Shown: positions 8,100 through 20,237, counted from the first letter of the stretch. The stretch: 64,000 nt of DNA from Salimicrobium album (GCF_900107115.1 NZ_FNOS01000004.1:186001-250000), one strand, 5' to 3'. A program made the numbers and translations. Notes: generated by a model not told the origin, from the sequence alone.

Positions 8100-9281
8100 A
8101 TGACGAAGAAACTCATGTTTGAAAAACCCCTGGGAATGCGCGATACGCTTCCTTTTTTCCACAATAAAAAAGAACACGTCAGAAAAAATATGGCACAGGT
8201 CATCGAATCGCACGGTTATCAGTTCATGGATACACCTCTCGTGGAGTATCACGAAACTGTCGGGAAGATGAGCGCGACTCATGATACGCACCTGTTCAAG
8301 CTTCTGGATCAGCAGGGACATACGCTCGTACTGCGTCCGGATATGACGGCGCCGATTGCACGGGTAGCCGCATCCCAACTGAAAAAAGAAGGGTTTCCGC
8401 TCAGACTCGCCTACGACGGTTCCGTATTCCGTGCCCAGCAGTCGGAAGCGGGCAAACCCGCTCAGTTTGAACAGGTCGGGACAGAACTGATCGGCGATCA
8501 TTCTTCGTACGGGGATGCCGAGGTGATTGCTCTTTTAATCGATTCCCTGAAACAGACGGGGCTCGAGGAATTCGTGATCACTGTCGGTCACATCGGTTAC
8601 GTCCGTTCTCTTTTTGAAGAACTGCTTCCCGGGGATCAGGACGCGGTAGCTGCGCTGCTTTCCTATCTGCATCGTAAAAACTACGTCGGATACGAAAAAT
8701 ATGTCCGGTCGCTCGGAGTATCGCAGGAAGCGAAAGATAATCTGAACGCTCTGCTTCGACTCCGCGGCGGAGAGGGAGTGTTCGAAGAGGCCAGAGCCCT
8801 GTCTAAAGGCCAGGCGGGTCTGAAGGCGATGAACGACCTTAAACAGCTCTACCGGACGCTTCAGGAGTATGACGTGGCATCATTCGTACAGTTCGACCTG
8901 AATCTGATCAGTCACATGGATTACTACACGGGTATTCTGTTCGAAGGGTACGCTCCGAACGTCGGCGCTCTTCTCTGCAACGGCGGAAGATACGATACTC
9001 TGCTGCCGTCGTTTGAACTGAATGCTTCCGCGACCGGTTTCGCCGTACACGTGGAACGACTTGTCGAAGCGCTGGACGGGGCATCGGATACGAAGAAAGG
9101 CCCGCTATGCCTGCTTGTCGATGATGCTACATTCAAAGCAGGACTTCAGGAAGCGGCACGTCTGCGGCAACAGGGAGACCAGGTGGTTATCCAGCATATC
9201 GACCAGGTCGCGGATGTGGAGAAATTTTCTCTGAAATTCAAAACAGTGAGAGAAATGTATAAGGAAGGGGGCGACAGGTGA
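8100..9281 (+). CDS. hisZ: ATP phosphoribosyltransferase regulatory subunit
   Basis: Class-II histidyl-tRNA-synthetase paralogue that forms the regulatory half of the short-form HisG-HisZ enzyme, the first step of histidine synthesis. Motifs include the HisRS-like FEKPLGMRD start, [11 protein letters not shown] (motif 2 region) and [11 protein letters not shown]. The C-terminal anticodon-binding domain of true HisRS is lacking. I use ATG 8100, 10 bases after GGGAGG; an in-frame ATG at 8079 is directly abutted by its only purine run. The stop overlaps the hisG ATG by one base. Confidence 0.93.
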   Translation: MTKKLMFEKPLGMRDTLPFFHNKKEHVRKNMAQVIESHGYQFMDTPLVEYHETVGKMSATHDTHLFKLLDQQGHTLVLRPDMTAPIARVAASQLKKEGFPLRLAYDGSVFRAQQSEAGKPAQFEQVGTELIGDHSSYGDAEVIALLIDSLKQTGLEEFVITVGHIGYVRSLFEELLPGDQDAVAALLSYLHRKNYVGYEKYVRSLGVSQEAKDNLNALLRLRGGEGVFEEARALSKGQAGLKAMNDLKQLYRTLQEYDVASFVQFDLNLISHMDYYTGILFEGYAPNVGALLCNGGRYDTLLPSFELNASATGFAVHVERLVEALDGASDTKKGPLCLLVDDATFKAGLQEAARLRQQGDQVVIQHIDQVADVEKFSLKFKTVREMYKEGGDR

Positions 9282-9916
9282 TGACGAAACCGTTGACAAT
9301 CGCTATGCCGAAAGGCCGCATATTCGAAGAGGCAGCCGGGCTGATGCAGCAGGCAGGGTATGATATAGGCGCCGGGGCGGAAGAATCAAGGAAACTGATT
9401 CTTGAATTTCCGGAGCAGAATATCAACGTAATGATGGCTAAACCGATGGACGTCGTAACTTACGTGGAGTACGGAGCGGCCGATATCGGAATCGCCGGCA
9501 AAGACGTTCTTCTTGAACAGGACCGGGACGTCTACGAAGTGCTTGATCTTAAAATAAGTCCCTGCTACATTGCGGTGGCCGGGCTGCCGGACCAGCCGCT
9601 CAGCCGGATTGCGCCGAAAATCGCCACGAAATATCCGAAAGTCGCATCCGACTATTACCGGGAGCAGGGGGAGCAGATCGAAATCATCCCTCTGAACGGA
9701 TCGATCGAACTCGCACCCCTGATCGGTCTCAGCGACCGGATCGTCGACATCGTTTCCACCGGCCGCACCCTGAAGGAAAATGGGCTCGTGGAATATGAAA
9801 AAATCACCGAAATCACTTCCCGTCTTATCGTGAATCCGGTGAGCTACCGGACGAAAAGTGAGCGGATCGACCCGCTGATTGAGAAGATGGGCGAACAGGT
9901 AGGAGTGAATTCATGA
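9281..9916 (+). CDS. hisG: ATP phosphoribosyltransferase catalytic subunit (short form)
   Basis: Condenses ATP and PRPP to phosphoribosyl-ATP. This is the short HisG type, 211 residues without the C-terminal regulatory domain, which fits its partner HisZ next door. Visible motifs are [11 protein letters not shown] at the N terminus, [16 protein letters not shown], and the PRPP loop [19 protein letters not shown] 9281 is chosen over GTG 9278 because it is better spaced from the GGAAGGGGG site. Its end overlaps hisD by 4 bases. Confidence 0.95.
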   Translation: MTKPLTIAMPKGRIFEEAAGLMQQAGYDIGAGAEESRKLILEFPEQNINVMMAKPMDVVTYVEYGAADIGIAGKDVLLEQDRDVYEVLDLKISPCYIAVAGLPDQPLSRIAPKIATKYPKVASDYYREQGEQIEIIPLNGSIELAPLIGLSDRIVDIVSTGRTLKENGLVEYEKITEITSRLIVNPVSYRTKSERIDPLIEKMGEQVGVNS

Positions 9917-11190
9917 GAAGACTGACGAGAGAAGACATCAAAAAATGGAAGACGTCGCGCCAGGAGGACACGTCGGACATCCAGGGGAAAGTCAATGACA
10001 TCGTGAGTGGCGTACGCAGACGGGGGGATGCGGCTGTAAAGGAATACACGGAGAAATTCGACGGTATTTCCTTATCCGATTTCCGGGTGACGCGCGAGGA
10101 GATAAGTGACGCTTACGAATCGTTGAGCGGTAAATACCTGGACATTATTCAGGAAGCGGCCGGGAACATTCGCCGTTTTCATGAGAAACAGCTGCCTTCT
10201 TCGTGGTTTGATACATCCCAAGACGGTTCGATGCTTGGTCAGAAATACACCCCAATCGACAAAGCCGGTGTCTACGTGCCGGGAGGAACCGCAGCTTACC
10301 CGTCTTCGGTCATGATGAACATCATTCCGGCGCAGGTAGCCGGCGTGGAACGCATAGCCATGGTTACTCCGCCGGGGACGAACGGCCGGGTGCCGATCGG
10401 AGTACTTGCGACGGCCCAGATTCTCGGGGTAACAGAAATATACAAAATAGGGGGAGCACAGGCGATTGCCGCTCTTGCCTATGGTACAGAAACCATCCCT
10501 GCCGTGGATAAAATAACCGGACCAGGTAATATGTTCGTCGCCCTTGCCAAAAAGCAGGTGTTCGGAGATGTGGACATCGATATGATCGCCGGACCGAGCG
10601 AAATAGCCGTGCTCTGTGATCACACGGCCCGTGCAGGAGAAGTCGCGGCGGATCTGCTGTCGCAGGCGGAGCATGATGAAAGATCTTCTGCGGTATGCAT
10701 CACTACGTCGCGTCAGCTGGCGGATGACCTGGACAGAGAAGTGAAAGAGCAGCTGAAACAGCTCCCGAGAAAGAATATCGCAGAAGCGAGCATCAACTTT
10801 TTTGGCGGCACAGTCGTCGTGGACACGATGACAGAGGCCGTGGACACGGTGAATGAGTTCGCTCCCGAGCATCTGGAAGTGATGACGGAGAACCCTTACG
10901 AACAGCTCGGCGCCATCAGGCATGCCGGGGCTATTTTCCTCGGTCCGTACAGTTCGGAACCTGTCGGCGACTATTTTGCAGGCCCCAACCATGTCCTGCC
11001 GACGAGCGGCACGGCCCGGTTCTCAAGTCCCTTGAACGTACATGACTTCATGAAGAAATCGAGTGTCATCTCCTACAGCGCAGCTGCGTGGCACAGGAAT
11101 GTCGATAAAATTGCAAGTTTTGCCCGGCTCGAGGATCTCGAAGGGCACGCCCGGGCGGTGGAGAAAAGAAAGGAGCGGTTTGATGACTAG
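9913..11190 (+). CDS. hisD: Histidinol dehydrogenase
   Basis: NAD-dependent enzyme that converts L-histidinol to L-histidine in two steps. It is 425 residues. The conserved [45 protein letters not shown] and LLSQAEHDE (zinc-ligand region) segments are all present. The start codon is in an ATGA overlap with hisG, and the end overlaps hisB by 8 bases. Confidence 0.97.
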   Translation: MRRLTREDIKKWKTSRQEDTSDIQGKVNDIVSGVRRRGDAAVKEYTEKFDGISLSDFRVTREEISDAYESLSGKYLDIIQEAAGNIRRFHEKQLPSSWFDTSQDGSMLGQKYTPIDKAGVYVPGGTAAYPSSVMMNIIPAQVAGVERIAMVTPPGTNGRVPIGVLATAQILGVTEIYKIGGAQAIAALAYGTETIPAVDKITGPGNMFVALAKKQVFGDVDIDMIAGPSEIAVLCDHTARAGEVAADLLSQAEHDERSSAVCITTSRQLADDLDREVKEQLKQLPRKNIAEASINFFGGTVVVDTMTEAVDTVNEFAPEHLEVMTENPYEQLGAIRHAGAIFLGPYSSEPVGDYFAGPNHVLPTSGTARFSSPLNVHDFMKKSSVISYSAAAWHRNVDKIASFARLEDLEGHARAVEKRKERFDD

Positions 11191-11773
11191 ATCGGGGAGC
11201 GTAACGAGAAAGACGAGAGAGACGGAGATCGACCTGAAGCTTGAGGTGGACGGAGAGGGCGAAGCGGACCTGAACGTGCAGGTACCTTTTCTTTCCCATA
11301 TGCTGGAGCTGTTCACGAAACACGGACTGTTCAATATGACACTCACCGGTAAGGGGGATGTGGAAGTGGATGATCATCACCTTACGGAAGATATAGGCAT
11401 CTGCCTCGGCCAGGCACTGCATCAGGCTATCGGTGATAAGTACGGTATGAAGCGGTACGGATCGATGATGCTTCCGATGGACGAAGCACTCGTCACGGTA
11501 GCCGTCGATATGTCGGACCGGCCTCATCTCGAGTGGCATGCGGACATCCCTTCTCAGAAAATCGGGACGTTCGATACGGAAAATGTTCACGAATTTTTCT
11601 GGAAACTGGCTCTGGAAGCGAGAATGAACTTACACATCATCGTCCACCACGGTCATAATTCCCACCACATCGTCGAGGCTATGTTCAAGGCGCTCGGCCG
11701 GGCCCTCGACGAAGCGACCCGGGTCGACCCACGGGTCAAAGGAGTGCCGAGTACGAAAGGAAGTCTGTCATGA
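11183..11773 (+). CDS. hisB: Imidazoleglycerol-phosphate dehydratase
   Basis: Monofunctional HisB of 196 residues (no phosphatase domain). Manganese-ligand motifs DDHHLTEDIGICLG and HHGHNSHHIVEAMFKALGRA are visible, as are FLSHMLELF and the DMSDRPHLEW strand. The frame is open upstream into hisD, but the proper start is ATG 11183, overlapping the hisD end, with an AAAGGAGCGG site. The 196-residue length then matches the family. Confidence 0.95.
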   Translation: MTRSGSVTRKTRETEIDLKLEVDGEGEADLNVQVPFLSHMLELFTKHGLFNMTLTGKGDVEVDDHHLTEDIGICLGQALHQAIGDKYGMKRYGSMMLPMDEALVTVAVDMSDRPHLEWHADIPSQKIGTFDTENVHEFFWKLALEARMNLHIIVHHGHNSHHIVEAMFKALGRALDEATRVDPRVKGVPSTKGSLS

Positions 11774-12414
11774 TCGGAATCATCGATTACGGAATGGGAA
11801 ATCTTTTCAGCGTATCAAAAGCATTGGAACGCCTGGATGTGGAGTACAGCATAGGAGACAGGCCGGAGCAGCTGGAGCATGCCGACGGTCTTATACTGCC
11901 GGGTGTCGGTGCTTTTCCGGATGCGATGAAAGCTCTCGGAGAGCACGGCTTCCGCCAGTTCATCTTAGAAAAGATCGATCGGGGCGTACCGTTTTACGGG
12001 ATCTGTCTCGGTATGCAGCTGCTGTTCGAAAGCAGTGAAGAAGGCGGCTTTACGGAAGGACTGGGAGTTTTCGAAGGAACGATCAAGCGTTTCCGGGGTG
12101 TAACGGATGCAGGGATGAAGTATAAGGTTCCTCATATGGGGTGGAACCGGCTGACACTTCATCATCCCGGCCACTTTGTACTTGAAAACGTCGGGGAGGA
12201 ATACGTCTATTTCGTTCACTCCTACGTAGTGGAGACGGAGGACGAAGACGTTCTGCTGGCAACCGCCGATTACCACCGGGAGGTCCCGGCCATCATCGGG
12301 CGCGGGAATGTCGTGGCCAGTCAGTTTCATCCGGAGAAAAGCGGCAGGGCCGGAATTCAGCTGCTTGATAACTTCTGCAGCAAAGTGGAGAACCGGCACG
12401 TCACCCGCAGGTAA
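11770..12414 (+). CDS. hisH: Imidazole glycerol phosphate synthase, glutamine amidotransferase subunit
   Basis: Class-I glutaminase that supplies ammonia to HisF. Residues [13 protein letters not shown] hold the nucleophile cysteine, and SQFHPEKSG holds the catalytic His/Glu pair. The N-terminal [12 protein letters not shown] is typical. It has 214 residues. ATG overlaps the hisB stop by 4 bases, so translation is coupled. Confidence 0.96.
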   Translation: MIGIIDYGMGNLFSVSKALERLDVEYSIGDRPEQLEHADGLILPGVGAFPDAMKALGEHGFRQFILEKIDRGVPFYGICLGMQLLFESSEEGGFTEGLGVFEGTIKRFRGVTDAGMKYKVPHMGWNRLTLHHPGHFVLENVGEEYVYFVHSYVVETEDEDVLLATADYHREVPAIIGRGNVVASQFHPEKSGRAGIQLLDNFCSKVENRHVTRR

Positions 12415-12446
12415 GCAGTAATTATACAGGGAGAGCAGGTGGAAAT

Positions 12447-13169
12447 ATGAGTTTTACCATTTATCCTGCGATTGATATGCGCAACGGCAAATGCGTACGT
12501 CTCGAGCAGGGAGATTTCAGCAGGGAAACGATATATGGCGACAGCCCGTTCGACGTCGCCCGCGATTTTTCGGAAAAAGGGGCTTCCTGGATACATATGG
12601 TTGATCTGGACGGCGCGAAAGAAGGATCGAGGAAAAATGCCCGGGACGTTATCCGTGCAGCAGAAGAGCTGGACAGCCGGATTCAGGTCGGCGGCGGTAT
12701 CCGTTCCATGGAAGACGCAGCCTTTTATCTTGATGCCGGCGTGGACCGGGTCATCATCGGCTCGCTTGCCGTGAAAAATCCGGAGCTGACGAAAGAACTT
12801 CTCCGTACGTACGGCTCCCGCATCGTCATCGGACTTGATGCAAAAGACGGGTACGTCGCGACGGAAGGCTGGCTTGAAACCTCGGAGATCAGGGCGGCGG
12901 ACATTGGCCGGGAGTTACAGAAAGCGGGCGCTGCGACTTTCATCTATACAGACATTGCGCGTGACGGCATGCTCTCCGGCCCGAATACGGAGGAAATCGC
13001 GGCACTCGCTAAAGAGACGGGCGCCGAAGTAATCGCCTCGGGCGGCATTCAGGGGCTTGCGGATATACGGGAGCTGAAGCATCACAAAAATATCAGCGGT
13101 ACGATTATCGGTAAGGCTCTTTATACCGGACGCTTCACGCTTACGGAAGCGCTGAAGGAGGAAGTGTAA
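12447..13169 (+). CDS. hisA: ProFAR isomerase
   Basis: TIM-barrel isomerase of 240 residues that opens the ProFAR sugar ring by an Amadori rearrangement. Catalytic Asp residues lie in [14 protein letters not shown] and in [14 protein letters not shown]. Phosphate-binding [13 protein letters not shown] and [13 protein letters not shown] are also present. It starts 32 bases after hisH, the only real gap in the operon, with a GGAGAGCAGG-type site. The stop overlaps the hisF start by one base. Confidence 0.96.
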   Translation: MSFTIYPAIDMRNGKCVRLEQGDFSRETIYGDSPFDVARDFSEKGASWIHMVDLDGAKEGSRKNARDVIRAAEELDSRIQVGGGIRSMEDAAFYLDAGVDRVIIGSLAVKNPELTKELLRTYGSRIVIGLDAKDGYVATEGWLETSEIRAADIGRELQKAGAATFIYTDIARDGMLSGPNTEEIAALAKETGAEVIASGGIQGLADIRELKHHKNISGTIIGKALYTGRFTLTEALKEEV

Positions 13170-13927
13170 TGCTCGCAAAGCGCATCATCCCCTGTCTCGA
13201 TGTCAAAGAGGGAAGAGTCGTAAAAGGTATACAGTTCGTCGACATCCGTGATGCGGGTGATCCGGTGGAACTGGCGAAGATGTATGACGAAGCCGGCGCG
13301 GACGAGCTCGTTTTTCTCGATATTTCAGCAACGCACGAAGGACAGAAAACGATGATCAATGTGGTGAGGGAAGTAGCCTCCGAACTTCTCATTCCGTTCA
13401 CCGTCGGCGGCGGAATCCGGACTATCGCAGATATGCGGGAAACATTGCGGAACGGGGCGGATAAAGTAGCTGTCAACTCGGCGGCCGTAAAAAGGCCGGC
13501 TCTCATAAGAGAAGGTGCGGATTATTTCGGGTCCCAGTGTATCGTCGTCGCCATTGACGGAAACTGGGATGAAGAAAAGCGTGAATGGTTCGTCTACACT
13601 GCGGGCGGCCGTCACCGGACTGAACGGACGGTCACGGCATGGGCCGAGGAAGCGGAGCGTCTCGGAGCGGGAGAGATTCTTCTCACCTCCATGGACCAGG
13701 ACGGTGAAAAGACGGGCTTCGATCTTGCAATGCTGAAAGCCGTTCAGGACATAGTGACGATTCCTGTTATAGCCTCCGGAGGCGCCGGAAACAAAGAACA
13801 TTTCCATGAAGTGTTCACGGAAGTGGACGCTGATGCCGCCCTTGCAGCCTCTATTTTCCATTACAAAGAAACGTCGATTGAAAATGTGAAAGACTATCTG
13901 AGAAATAAAGGAGTGGAAGTACGGTGA
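13169..13927 (+). CDS. hisF: Imidazole glycerol phosphate synthase cyclase subunit
   Basis: TIM-barrel cyclase of 252 residues that uses HisH-derived ammonia to make imidazole glycerol phosphate and AICAR. Motifs are [14 protein letters not shown] (catalytic Asp), [23 protein letters not shown] and [15 protein letters not shown] (second Asp). An AAGGAGGAAG site inside hisA sets the start. Confidence 0.97.
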   Translation: MLAKRIIPCLDVKEGRVVKGIQFVDIRDAGDPVELAKMYDEAGADELVFLDISATHEGQKTMINVVREVASELLIPFTVGGGIRTIADMRETLRNGADKVAVNSAAVKRPALIREGADYFGSQCIVVAIDGNWDEEKREWFVYTAGGRHRTERTVTAWAEEAERLGAGEILLTSMDQDGEKTGFDLAMLKAVQDIVTIPVIASGGAGNKEHFHEVFTEVDADAALAASIFHYKETSIENVKDYLRNKGVEVR

Positions 13928-14538
13928 AAACAGAAGATGTCGTATTCGATGAAAAAGGGCTGGTCCCGGCCATTGTCCAGGATGCCCGTTCCAAAACAGT
14001 GCTGACACTCGCCTATATGAACGAAGAGGCACTGAAACAGACGCTGCAGAGAAAAGAGACGGTTTTTTACAGCCGGTCGCGGCAGGAGCTGTGGCACAAA
14101 GGGGAAACGTCCGGGAATACCCAGAAGGTGGAAGCTATTACTTATGACTGTGACCAGGACGCTGTGCTCGTGCAGGTCACACCGGCAGGACCGGCCTGTC
14201 ATACCGGCAGTTACAGCTGCTTCAAGGACGCTCTGCATACGGAGGAATCGGACCGTTACCGGATGCTGACAGAACTCGGAGAACTTCTCGCTAAAAGAAA
14301 AGCGGAACTTCCGGAAGGGTCGTATACGTCGAAACTGTTCCAGGAAGGAGTCGACCGGATTGCAAAGAAAATCGGGGAAGAAGCCGGGGAAGTCATAATC
14401 GCCGCGAAGAATGATGACCGCGAAGAACTGGCTCTTGAATCGGCCGATCTGCTCTTCCACCTATTGATGCTTCTGACAGACAGAAACGTCCCTCTGGATG
14501 ACGTTCTTGCTGTCCTCGAGGAGCGCCACAGTAACTGA
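13924..14538 (+). CDS. hisI: Bifunctional phosphoribosyl-AMP cyclohydrolase / phosphoribosyl-ATP pyrophosphatase
   Basis: HisIE fusion of 204 residues. The N-terminal cyclohydrolase domain (about 1-110) carries [16 protein letters not shown], the metal-binding DCDQD and CHTGSYSCF with zinc cysteines. The C-terminal pyrophosphatase domain (about 118-204) has the [11 protein letters not shown] motif. The start is GTG in a GTGA overlap with hisF. It is the last gene of the operon. hisC and the histidinol phosphatase are not in this cluster, as in B. subtilis. I see no clear terminator after it. Confidence 0.95.
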   Translation: MKTEDVVFDEKGLVPAIVQDARSKTVLTLAYMNEEALKQTLQRKETVFYSRSRQELWHKGETSGNTQKVEAITYDCDQDAVLVQVTPAGPACHTGSYSCFKDALHTEESDRYRMLTELGELLAKRKAELPEGSYTSKLFQEGVDRIAKKIGEEAGEVIIAAKNDDREELALESADLLFHLLMLLTDRNVPLDDVLAVLEERHSN

Positions 14539-14651
14539 TTCACGCGTCCTTTTGTCTTAAATGAAAAAACCTCTCACCACTCGCTCCGTTTTATGATATA
14601 CTGCATAATTGGTAGTATTTTTGATACGGAACGAAAAACAGGAGGCAATTT

Positions 14652-15650
14652 ATGACGACGATGGTAGAGGAAGAAAGTAAAGTCATTCCCTTTGTCCCGA
14701 CCAGCAGTTTTTATTTCAGCCACGGAGTACAGGCTTTTCAGAACCGGTATTTCGACCGGGCGGTGCGCTGGTTGCGGAAAGCGATAGAAATAAATGAAAA
14801 CGAACCATTGTATAAATGCCAACTTTCCGTCGTCTATACGGAAGTTGGTTCTTATCATGCAGCGAACCAGCTGTTGACAGACGTCCTCCGCGATAAAGGG
14901 GACGCCTATCCGGACTGTTATTATCTCATGGCGAACAACTACGCTCATCTCGGGCTTTTTCAGGATGCCAGCAGGCACCTCGACACGTATATGAAGAAAG
15001 ACGAGGACGGGGAGTTCCGCGAAGCCGCGGAACAGCTTAAGGAAATGATCGATTCGCTTGAACCGGAAGAACGCGAGGAATTTCAATTTGATGAAGAGGA
15101 CGAGCTTCTCGTCTACCAGGAAACGGTCCATTACCACCTTGAACATCACGAGTGGCAGGAAGCCCTTGCGCTTCTCGATGAAATGATGGAACTGTTCCCT
15201 TCCTTTCCGCTGACGAAGCATCAGTATGCTTACGCGCTTTTCCATACCGGGAAACAGGAAGCCGCGGTGGAGATGGAACGGGACTGGGCCGAAGAGTCGC
15301 CGGAGGATATCCATTGTCATATCAACCTGGTAACGTTTTACGTGGAGATGAATCAGTTCGAACTCGTGAAACACCACATTCACCAGTTGAAAAACGTCTT
15401 CCCGATGCATGAGGAACAGCAGCTGGCCGTAGCGACGGCTCTTACGAGAGCTGGGGAATATACGGAAGCGGCGGAACGGTTCCGGAAGCTCGGTAAGAAA
15501 GCTGTGAAAAACCGGTATCAGTACATGAAATGGTACAGCATCGCCTCTTTCCATACCGGAGATCCTCATAAAGCGGAAGAACTGTGGAAGAAGGGACGAG
15601 CCCGATTCCCTGTCCTGACGGAAACGGAAGGTCCGTGGATCATCGGATAA
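14652..15650 (+). CDS. yvcD: Tetratricopeptide-repeat protein YvcD
   Basis: A 332-residue soluble helical protein with several TPR motifs, clear at residues 19-52 (GVQAFQNRYFDRAVRWLRKA), 87-120, 162-195 and 262-300. It probably acts as a protein-protein scaffold; no partner is known to me. It occupies the hisI-yvcD-trxB position of B. subtilis, which is the main reason for the name. The GGAGG site is 6 bases before the ATG. Confidence 0.8.
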   Translation: MTTMVEEESKVIPFVPTSSFYFSHGVQAFQNRYFDRAVRWLRKAIEINENEPLYKCQLSVVYTEVGSYHAANQLLTDVLRDKGDAYPDCYYLMANNYAHLGLFQDASRHLDTYMKKDEDGEFREAAEQLKEMIDSLEPEEREEFQFDEEDELLVYQETVHYHLEHHEWQEALALLDEMMELFPSFPLTKHQYAYALFHTGKQEAAVEMERDWAEESPEDIHCHINLVTFYVEMNQFELVKHHIHQLKNVFPMHEEQQLAVATALTRAGEYTEAAERFRKLGKKAVKNRYQYMKWYSIASFHTGDPHKAEELWKKGRARFPVLTETEGPWIIG

Positions 15651-15716
15651 GCAAATAAATAGACGGACTGTGACAAATTTACTATGATGATGAAAGATTG
15701 AAAGACAAAGGAGTGA

Positions 15717-16676
<960 letters not shown>

Positions 16677-16745
16677 GAAACGCACGGTCGGGAGGGATGG
16701 TTCTCCCGCCGGGCTGCCGCCTCTTTTTTAAGGTATATCTTTATG

Positions 16746-16774
16746 GCGCAGGTGTTTATCACCTGCGCTTTTTT
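16746..16774 (+). terminator. Terminator after trxB
   Basis: GCGCAGGTG and CACCTGCGC form a 9-bp stem around TTTAT, followed by six T. A weaker hairpin (CGGGAG / CTCCCG near 16689-16708) precedes it. Confidence 0.9.
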
Positions 16775-16802
16775 GTATCAAGTTGCGAAAACGTAGTATA
16801 AT
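16773..16802 (+). promoter_or_regulatory. Promoter of rapZ-yvcK-whiA
   Basis: TTGTAT (16773-16778), an 18-base spacer and TATAAT (16797-16802), starting in the T run of the trxB terminator. Confidence 0.65.
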
Positions 16803-16843
16803 GAGGAAGAATGAAAAGCAACGTACCGATAAGGGGGAAAAGT

Positions 16844-17731
16844 ATGGATCCGCAAGCATATAAAGCGAAACTTGTCATTATTACCGGTATGTCAGGTGCC
16901 GGAAAGACGGTGGCTGTTCAGAGTTTTGAAGATCTCGGCTACTTCTGTGTGGACAACCTGCCTCCGGCTCTTCTTCCGAAATTTCTGGAACTGATGAAGG
17001 ACCCGAGTAACAATATCCAGAACGTCGCTCTCGTCATGGACCTTCGCGGAAGAGAATTTTTCGACTCGCTGATCGAGTCGCTTGATGCTCTGAGCCAGGA
17101 AGAGTGGGTCGAGGATCATATACTTTTCCTTGATGCCGAAGATCAGGAACTGGTGTCGCGTTATAAAGAAACGAGAAGGAGCCATCCGCTCGAACCGAAG
17201 GGACTGCCGCTTGAAGGCATTAAAAAAGAAAGGGAAATGCTGGATGAGCTGAGAGGAAGAGCGCAGACCATATTCAATACGACGGACCTGAAACCGAAGG
17301 CGCTGCGCGAAGATATACTCCAGACGTTTAAAGAGAAAGAACAGCAGGTGTTCTCCGTACAGATGGTGTCTTTCGGTTTTAAACATGGTGTACCGATTGA
17401 TGCGGATCTTATGTTCGACGTGCGATTTCTTCCGAATCCCCATTACGTGGAAACGATGCGGCCGAAAACCGGCCTTGACGATGAAGTGGTGCAGTATGTG
17501 TTCAAATGGGCCGAAACGAAACAGTTCCTCGATAAACTGAAGGATCTGCTCGCTTTCATGCTTCCCCGCTACCGTAAAGAAGGGAAATCCCAGATTGTCG
17601 TGGCGATCGGATGTACGGGAGGACAGCACCGGTCTGTTGCAATTGCCGAATTTCTGGCTCAGCATTTCGGAGAGGATTTCCTTACGAAAGTGACGCACAG
17701 GGACATCGAAAAGAGAAAGGAACTTTCCTGA
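16844..17731 (+). CDS. rapZ: RNase adapter protein RapZ (YvcJ)
   Basis: P-loop nucleotide-binding protein of 295 residues. The Walker A motif GMSGAGKT (15-22) is near the N terminus. The C-terminal domain has [15 protein letters not shown], the conserved RapZ signature. In E. coli it directs RNase E to GlmZ; in B. subtilis YvcJ hydrolyses GTP and affects competence, and its RNA role is unclear. ATG 16844 is used because AAGGGGG lies 7 bases upstream; an in-frame ATG at 16811 lacks a site. It shares the TGATG overlap with yvcK. Confidence 0.94.
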   Translation: MDPQAYKAKLVIITGMSGAGKTVAVQSFEDLGYFCVDNLPPALLPKFLELMKDPSNNIQNVALVMDLRGREFFDSLIESLDALSQEEWVEDHILFLDAEDQELVSRYKETRRSHPLEPKGLPLEGIKKEREMLDELRGRAQTIFNTTDLKPKALREDILQTFKEKEQQVFSVQMVSFGFKHGVPIDADLMFDVRFLPNPHYVETMRPKTGLDDEVVQYVFKWAETKQFLDKLKDLLAFMLPRYRKEGKSQIVVAIGCTGGQHRSVAIAEFLAQHFGEDFLTKVTHRDIEKRKELS

Positions 17732-18696
17732 TGGGACAGCCGGAGAACAAAGTGCTCGTCGTCGGGGGAGGAACGGGGATGCCCGTTCTTCTCAGAGGCC
17801 TGAAAAAGCAGCCTATTTCTCTGTCTGCTCTGGTGACAATCGCTGATGATGGTGGAAGCTCCGGAAAGATACGCTCGGAGATGGAAATCCCTGCTCCGGG
17901 GGACATCAGGAACGTAATTGCCGCTTTATCGGAAGCGGAGCCGATTCTGCTCGATCTTTTCCAGCACAGATTTCCTGATGGGAACGGCCTGTCCGGCCAC
18001 TCGATGGGGAATCTTCTTCTCGTCGCACTGACTAATATGACGGGTGATTTTTATGATGGTATCAAACAGCTCTCCCGCGTCCTTAACGTGAAAGGGAATA
18101 TTTATCCCGTATCCAAGTACTCGATGAACCTCCATGCCGAAATGGATGATGGAACGATCGTTTCCGGGGAGTCGAAGATACCGGAGGCGAACAAACGGAT
18201 CAAACATCTGTTCCTGAGTCCGACGCCGGCCGAACCTCTGCCGGAAGCCATTGATGCTATCATGGATTCCGAACTGATCGTCATTTCGCCGGGAAGCCTT
18301 TACACAAGTATACTCCCGAATCTGATCATCCCCGAAGTGAAAGAGGCGCTCCGCGAAACAAAAGCGACTGTAACGTATGTGTGTAACGTAATGACCCAGG
18401 AAGGGGAGACTTCCCACTACACAGCCGCCGATCATCTGCAGGCGATCCATGATCACATCGGGGACGACGTGGTGGATTCGATTATTGTGCACAATAAGCC
18501 GATCCGCTCCGAGATGCGTGAACTTTACGCAAAAGAGAACGCACAGCCGGTCAGCTACGACCTCGACCGCCTGCGATCGATGAATATAAGGATTATCGAA
18601 GAAGACATCATTGACAGAACAAAACAGGTGATCCGTCACGACCCTGAGAAGCTGTCCAAATTGCTGTACAACATGATAAACGACCGCAGCGTTTAG
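17731..18696 (+). CDS. yvcK: Gluconeogenesis / cell-shape factor YvcK (MgfK)
   Basis: UDP-sugar-binding protein of the CofD-like family, 321 residues, needed in B. subtilis for normal shape on gluconeogenic carbon sources. The N-terminal VVGGGTGMPVLLRGLK and TIADDGGSSGKIR motifs and the SGHSMGNLLL segment identify it. The frame is open upstream inside rapZ, but ATG 17731, overlapping the rapZ stop, starts with the canonical N terminus. whiA follows after 15 bases. Confidence 0.95.
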   Translation: MGQPENKVLVVGGGTGMPVLLRGLKKQPISLSALVTIADDGGSSGKIRSEMEIPAPGDIRNVIAALSEAEPILLDLFQHRFPDGNGLSGHSMGNLLLVALTNMTGDFYDGIKQLSRVLNVKGNIYPVSKYSMNLHAEMDDGTIVSGESKIPEANKRIKHLFLSPTPAEPLPEAIDAIMDSELIVISPGSLYTSILPNLIIPEVKEALRETKATVTYVCNVMTQEGETSHYTAADHLQAIHDHIGDDVVDSIIVHNKPIRSEMRELYAKENAQPVSYDLDRLRSMNIRIIEEDIIDRTKQVIRHDPEKLSKLLYNMINDRSV

Positions 18697-18711
18697 AAAG
18701 GAGGGATGACG

Positions 18712-19671
18712 ATGTCCTTCGCCTCTGAAATAAAGAAAGAACTTACGAATATGAAAGAAGACCTCGAAGCCAATGAAGCGGAACTTGCAGCCCTTGTAAG
18801 GATGAACGGCACTTTTTCGCTCAGAAACAAACAGTATCTGCTGGACGTACAGACGGAAAACGCAGCGATCGCCCGCCGTATTTATACGCTGATGAAGCAG
18901 CTGTTTCCTTACCCGGCCGAACTGCTCGTACGTAAGAAGATGCGTCTGAAGAAAAACAACGTCTACATCGTCCGGATGAAAGAGAATGCCGAAGTAATAC
19001 TGAAGGAACTGGAAATACTGGAGGGACCTCTTTTCGTCAATAAAAAGATTCCCGCTAAGTATTCCGGTACGACGAAAGGAAAAAGGGCTTATCTGCGCGG
19101 GGCTTTCCTTGCCGGAGGGTCCGTCAATAACCCTGAAACGTCTTCCTATCATCTGGAAATGAATTCGTCGGATGAGTATCACAACGAAGAACTGTGCAAA
19201 ATGATGAACACGTTCGACCTTCACGCCCGTACGCTCGAGAGGAGAAACGGTTTCATCACTTATTTGAAGGAAGCGGAGAAAATTACCGAATTTATCAGTA
19301 ATATTGGCGCTCACCAGGCGCTTTTCAAGTTTGAAGACGTAAGAATTGTCCGTGATATGAGAAACTCGGTGAACCGTCTCGTCAATTGTGAAACGGCCAA
19401 CCTCAACAAAACGATCGGAGCTGCCTTCCGTCAGGTGGAAAATATCCGTTTCATCAATAAAACAGTAGGTCTTGACGCGATGCCGCCGAAGCTGAGAGAT
19501 CTGGCACGGGTGCGTCTCGAGCATCAGGACGTCTCGCTCAAGGAACTCGGTGAACTGGTTCCGGGCGGCAAGATCAGTAAATCCGGAATCAATCACCGTC
19601 TGAAAAAAATCGATGAATTCGCTGAAAAAGTAAGACGAGGGGAAGTCTCCCGGACTTCGGGGAGGACCTGA
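18712..19671 (+). CDS. whiA: DNA-binding protein WhiA (YvcL)
   Basis: WhiA-family protein with an N-terminal LAGLIDADG homing-endonuclease-like domain lacking catalytic function (two repeats, [18 protein letters not shown] region) and a C-terminal helix-turn-helix (residues 255-310, [21 protein letters not shown]). In Bacillus it affects cell division and chromosome segregation. ATG 18712 is 7 bases after AAAGGAGGG; ATG 18706 lies inside the site. It is 319 residues. Confidence 0.95.
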   Translation: MSFASEIKKELTNMKEDLEANEAELAALVRMNGTFSLRNKQYLLDVQTENAAIARRIYTLMKQLFPYPAELLVRKKMRLKKNNVYIVRMKENAEVILKELEILEGPLFVNKKIPAKYSGTTKGKRAYLRGAFLAGGSVNNPETSSYHLEMNSSDEYHNEELCKMMNTFDLHARTLERRNGFITYLKEAEKITEFISNIGAHQALFKFEDVRIVRDMRNSVNRLVNCETANLNKTIGAAFRQVENIRFINKTVGLDAMPPKLRDLARVRLEHQDVSLKELGELVPGGKISKSGINHRLKKIDEFAEKVRRGEVSRTSGRT

Positions 19672-19693
19672 TGTATTAAAACGGTTTTCGTGC

Positions 19694-19743
19694 TATAATG
19701 AGAACCACTGGAAACGTCACCCTTTCCCCGGGGACGTTTTTTT
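19694..19743 (+). terminator. Terminator between whiA and crh, preceded by a TATAAT box
   Basis: AAACGTC and GACGTTT pair around a 17-base loop (19712-19737), followed by T. A perfect TATAAT at 19694-19699 lies just upstream with no good -35, so a very short attenuated transcript is possible but unproven. Confidence 0.7.
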
Positions 19744-19794
19744 CGAACAGACTGTATGCGCTTTCAAAATAGATTATAAGAAGGAGGATGACCG

Positions 19795-20049
19795 GTGATA
19801 GAAAAAAAGGTGAAAGTCGAATTATCCACGGGACTGCAGGCGAGACCTGCCGCCCAGTTCGTCCAGCTGGCGAATCGTTTCAGCTCGGACGTCTTCATTG
19901 AAAAGAACGAAAAGCGGGTAAATGCCAAAAGTATAATGGGACTGATGAGTCTGGCTGTCGCAGGTGACGAAGAAGTAGTGCTTGTTACGGACGGCCATGA
20001 TGAAGAAGAAGCCATGACGAAGCTCGAGGAATTTGTAAAAGAGGCATAA
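19795..20049 (+). CDS. crh: Catabolite-repression HPr-like protein Crh
   Basis: An 84-residue HPr paralogue. At position 15, where HPr has the PEP-phosphorylated histidine, it has glutamine (GLQARPAAQF). It keeps Ser46 (NAKSIMGLMSL), the HprK target. It can therefore act only as a Ser-phosphorylated CcpA co-regulator and not in sugar transport. The start is GTG with an AAGGAGGAT site. It sits downstream of whiA as in B. subtilis. Confidence 0.96.
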   Translation: MIEKKVKVELSTGLQARPAAQFVQLANRFSSDVFIEKNEKRVNAKSIMGLMSLAVAGDEEVVLVTDGHDEEEAMTKLEEFVKEA

Positions 20050-20137
20050 ATGCACAGTTGAAAAAATATACATACAGAGAAAAGACTGCGGGGGAGAGGT
20101 AAAAGAAGTCTGTATCAAAACTGAATAGCATACATGA

Positions 20138-20167
20138 AACCGGACGGTCCGTGACGTCCGGTTTTTT
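20138..20167 (+). terminator. Terminator of crh
   Basis: AACCGGAC and GTCCGGTT form an 8-bp stem around GGTCCGTGAC, followed by a T run. Confidence 0.85.
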
Positions 20168-20237
20168 GGTGTTTTATGCATTCAGAGAAGAGAGTCTGTA
20201 CTGCCCGGTCATGGTTTCAGGCACCGGGAGTTTCATT

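Noticed and set aside
17926-19596. 556-codon minus-strand open frame across yvcK and whiA
   Set aside because: Antisense to two conserved genes in one operon, with no plausible start site or family pattern.
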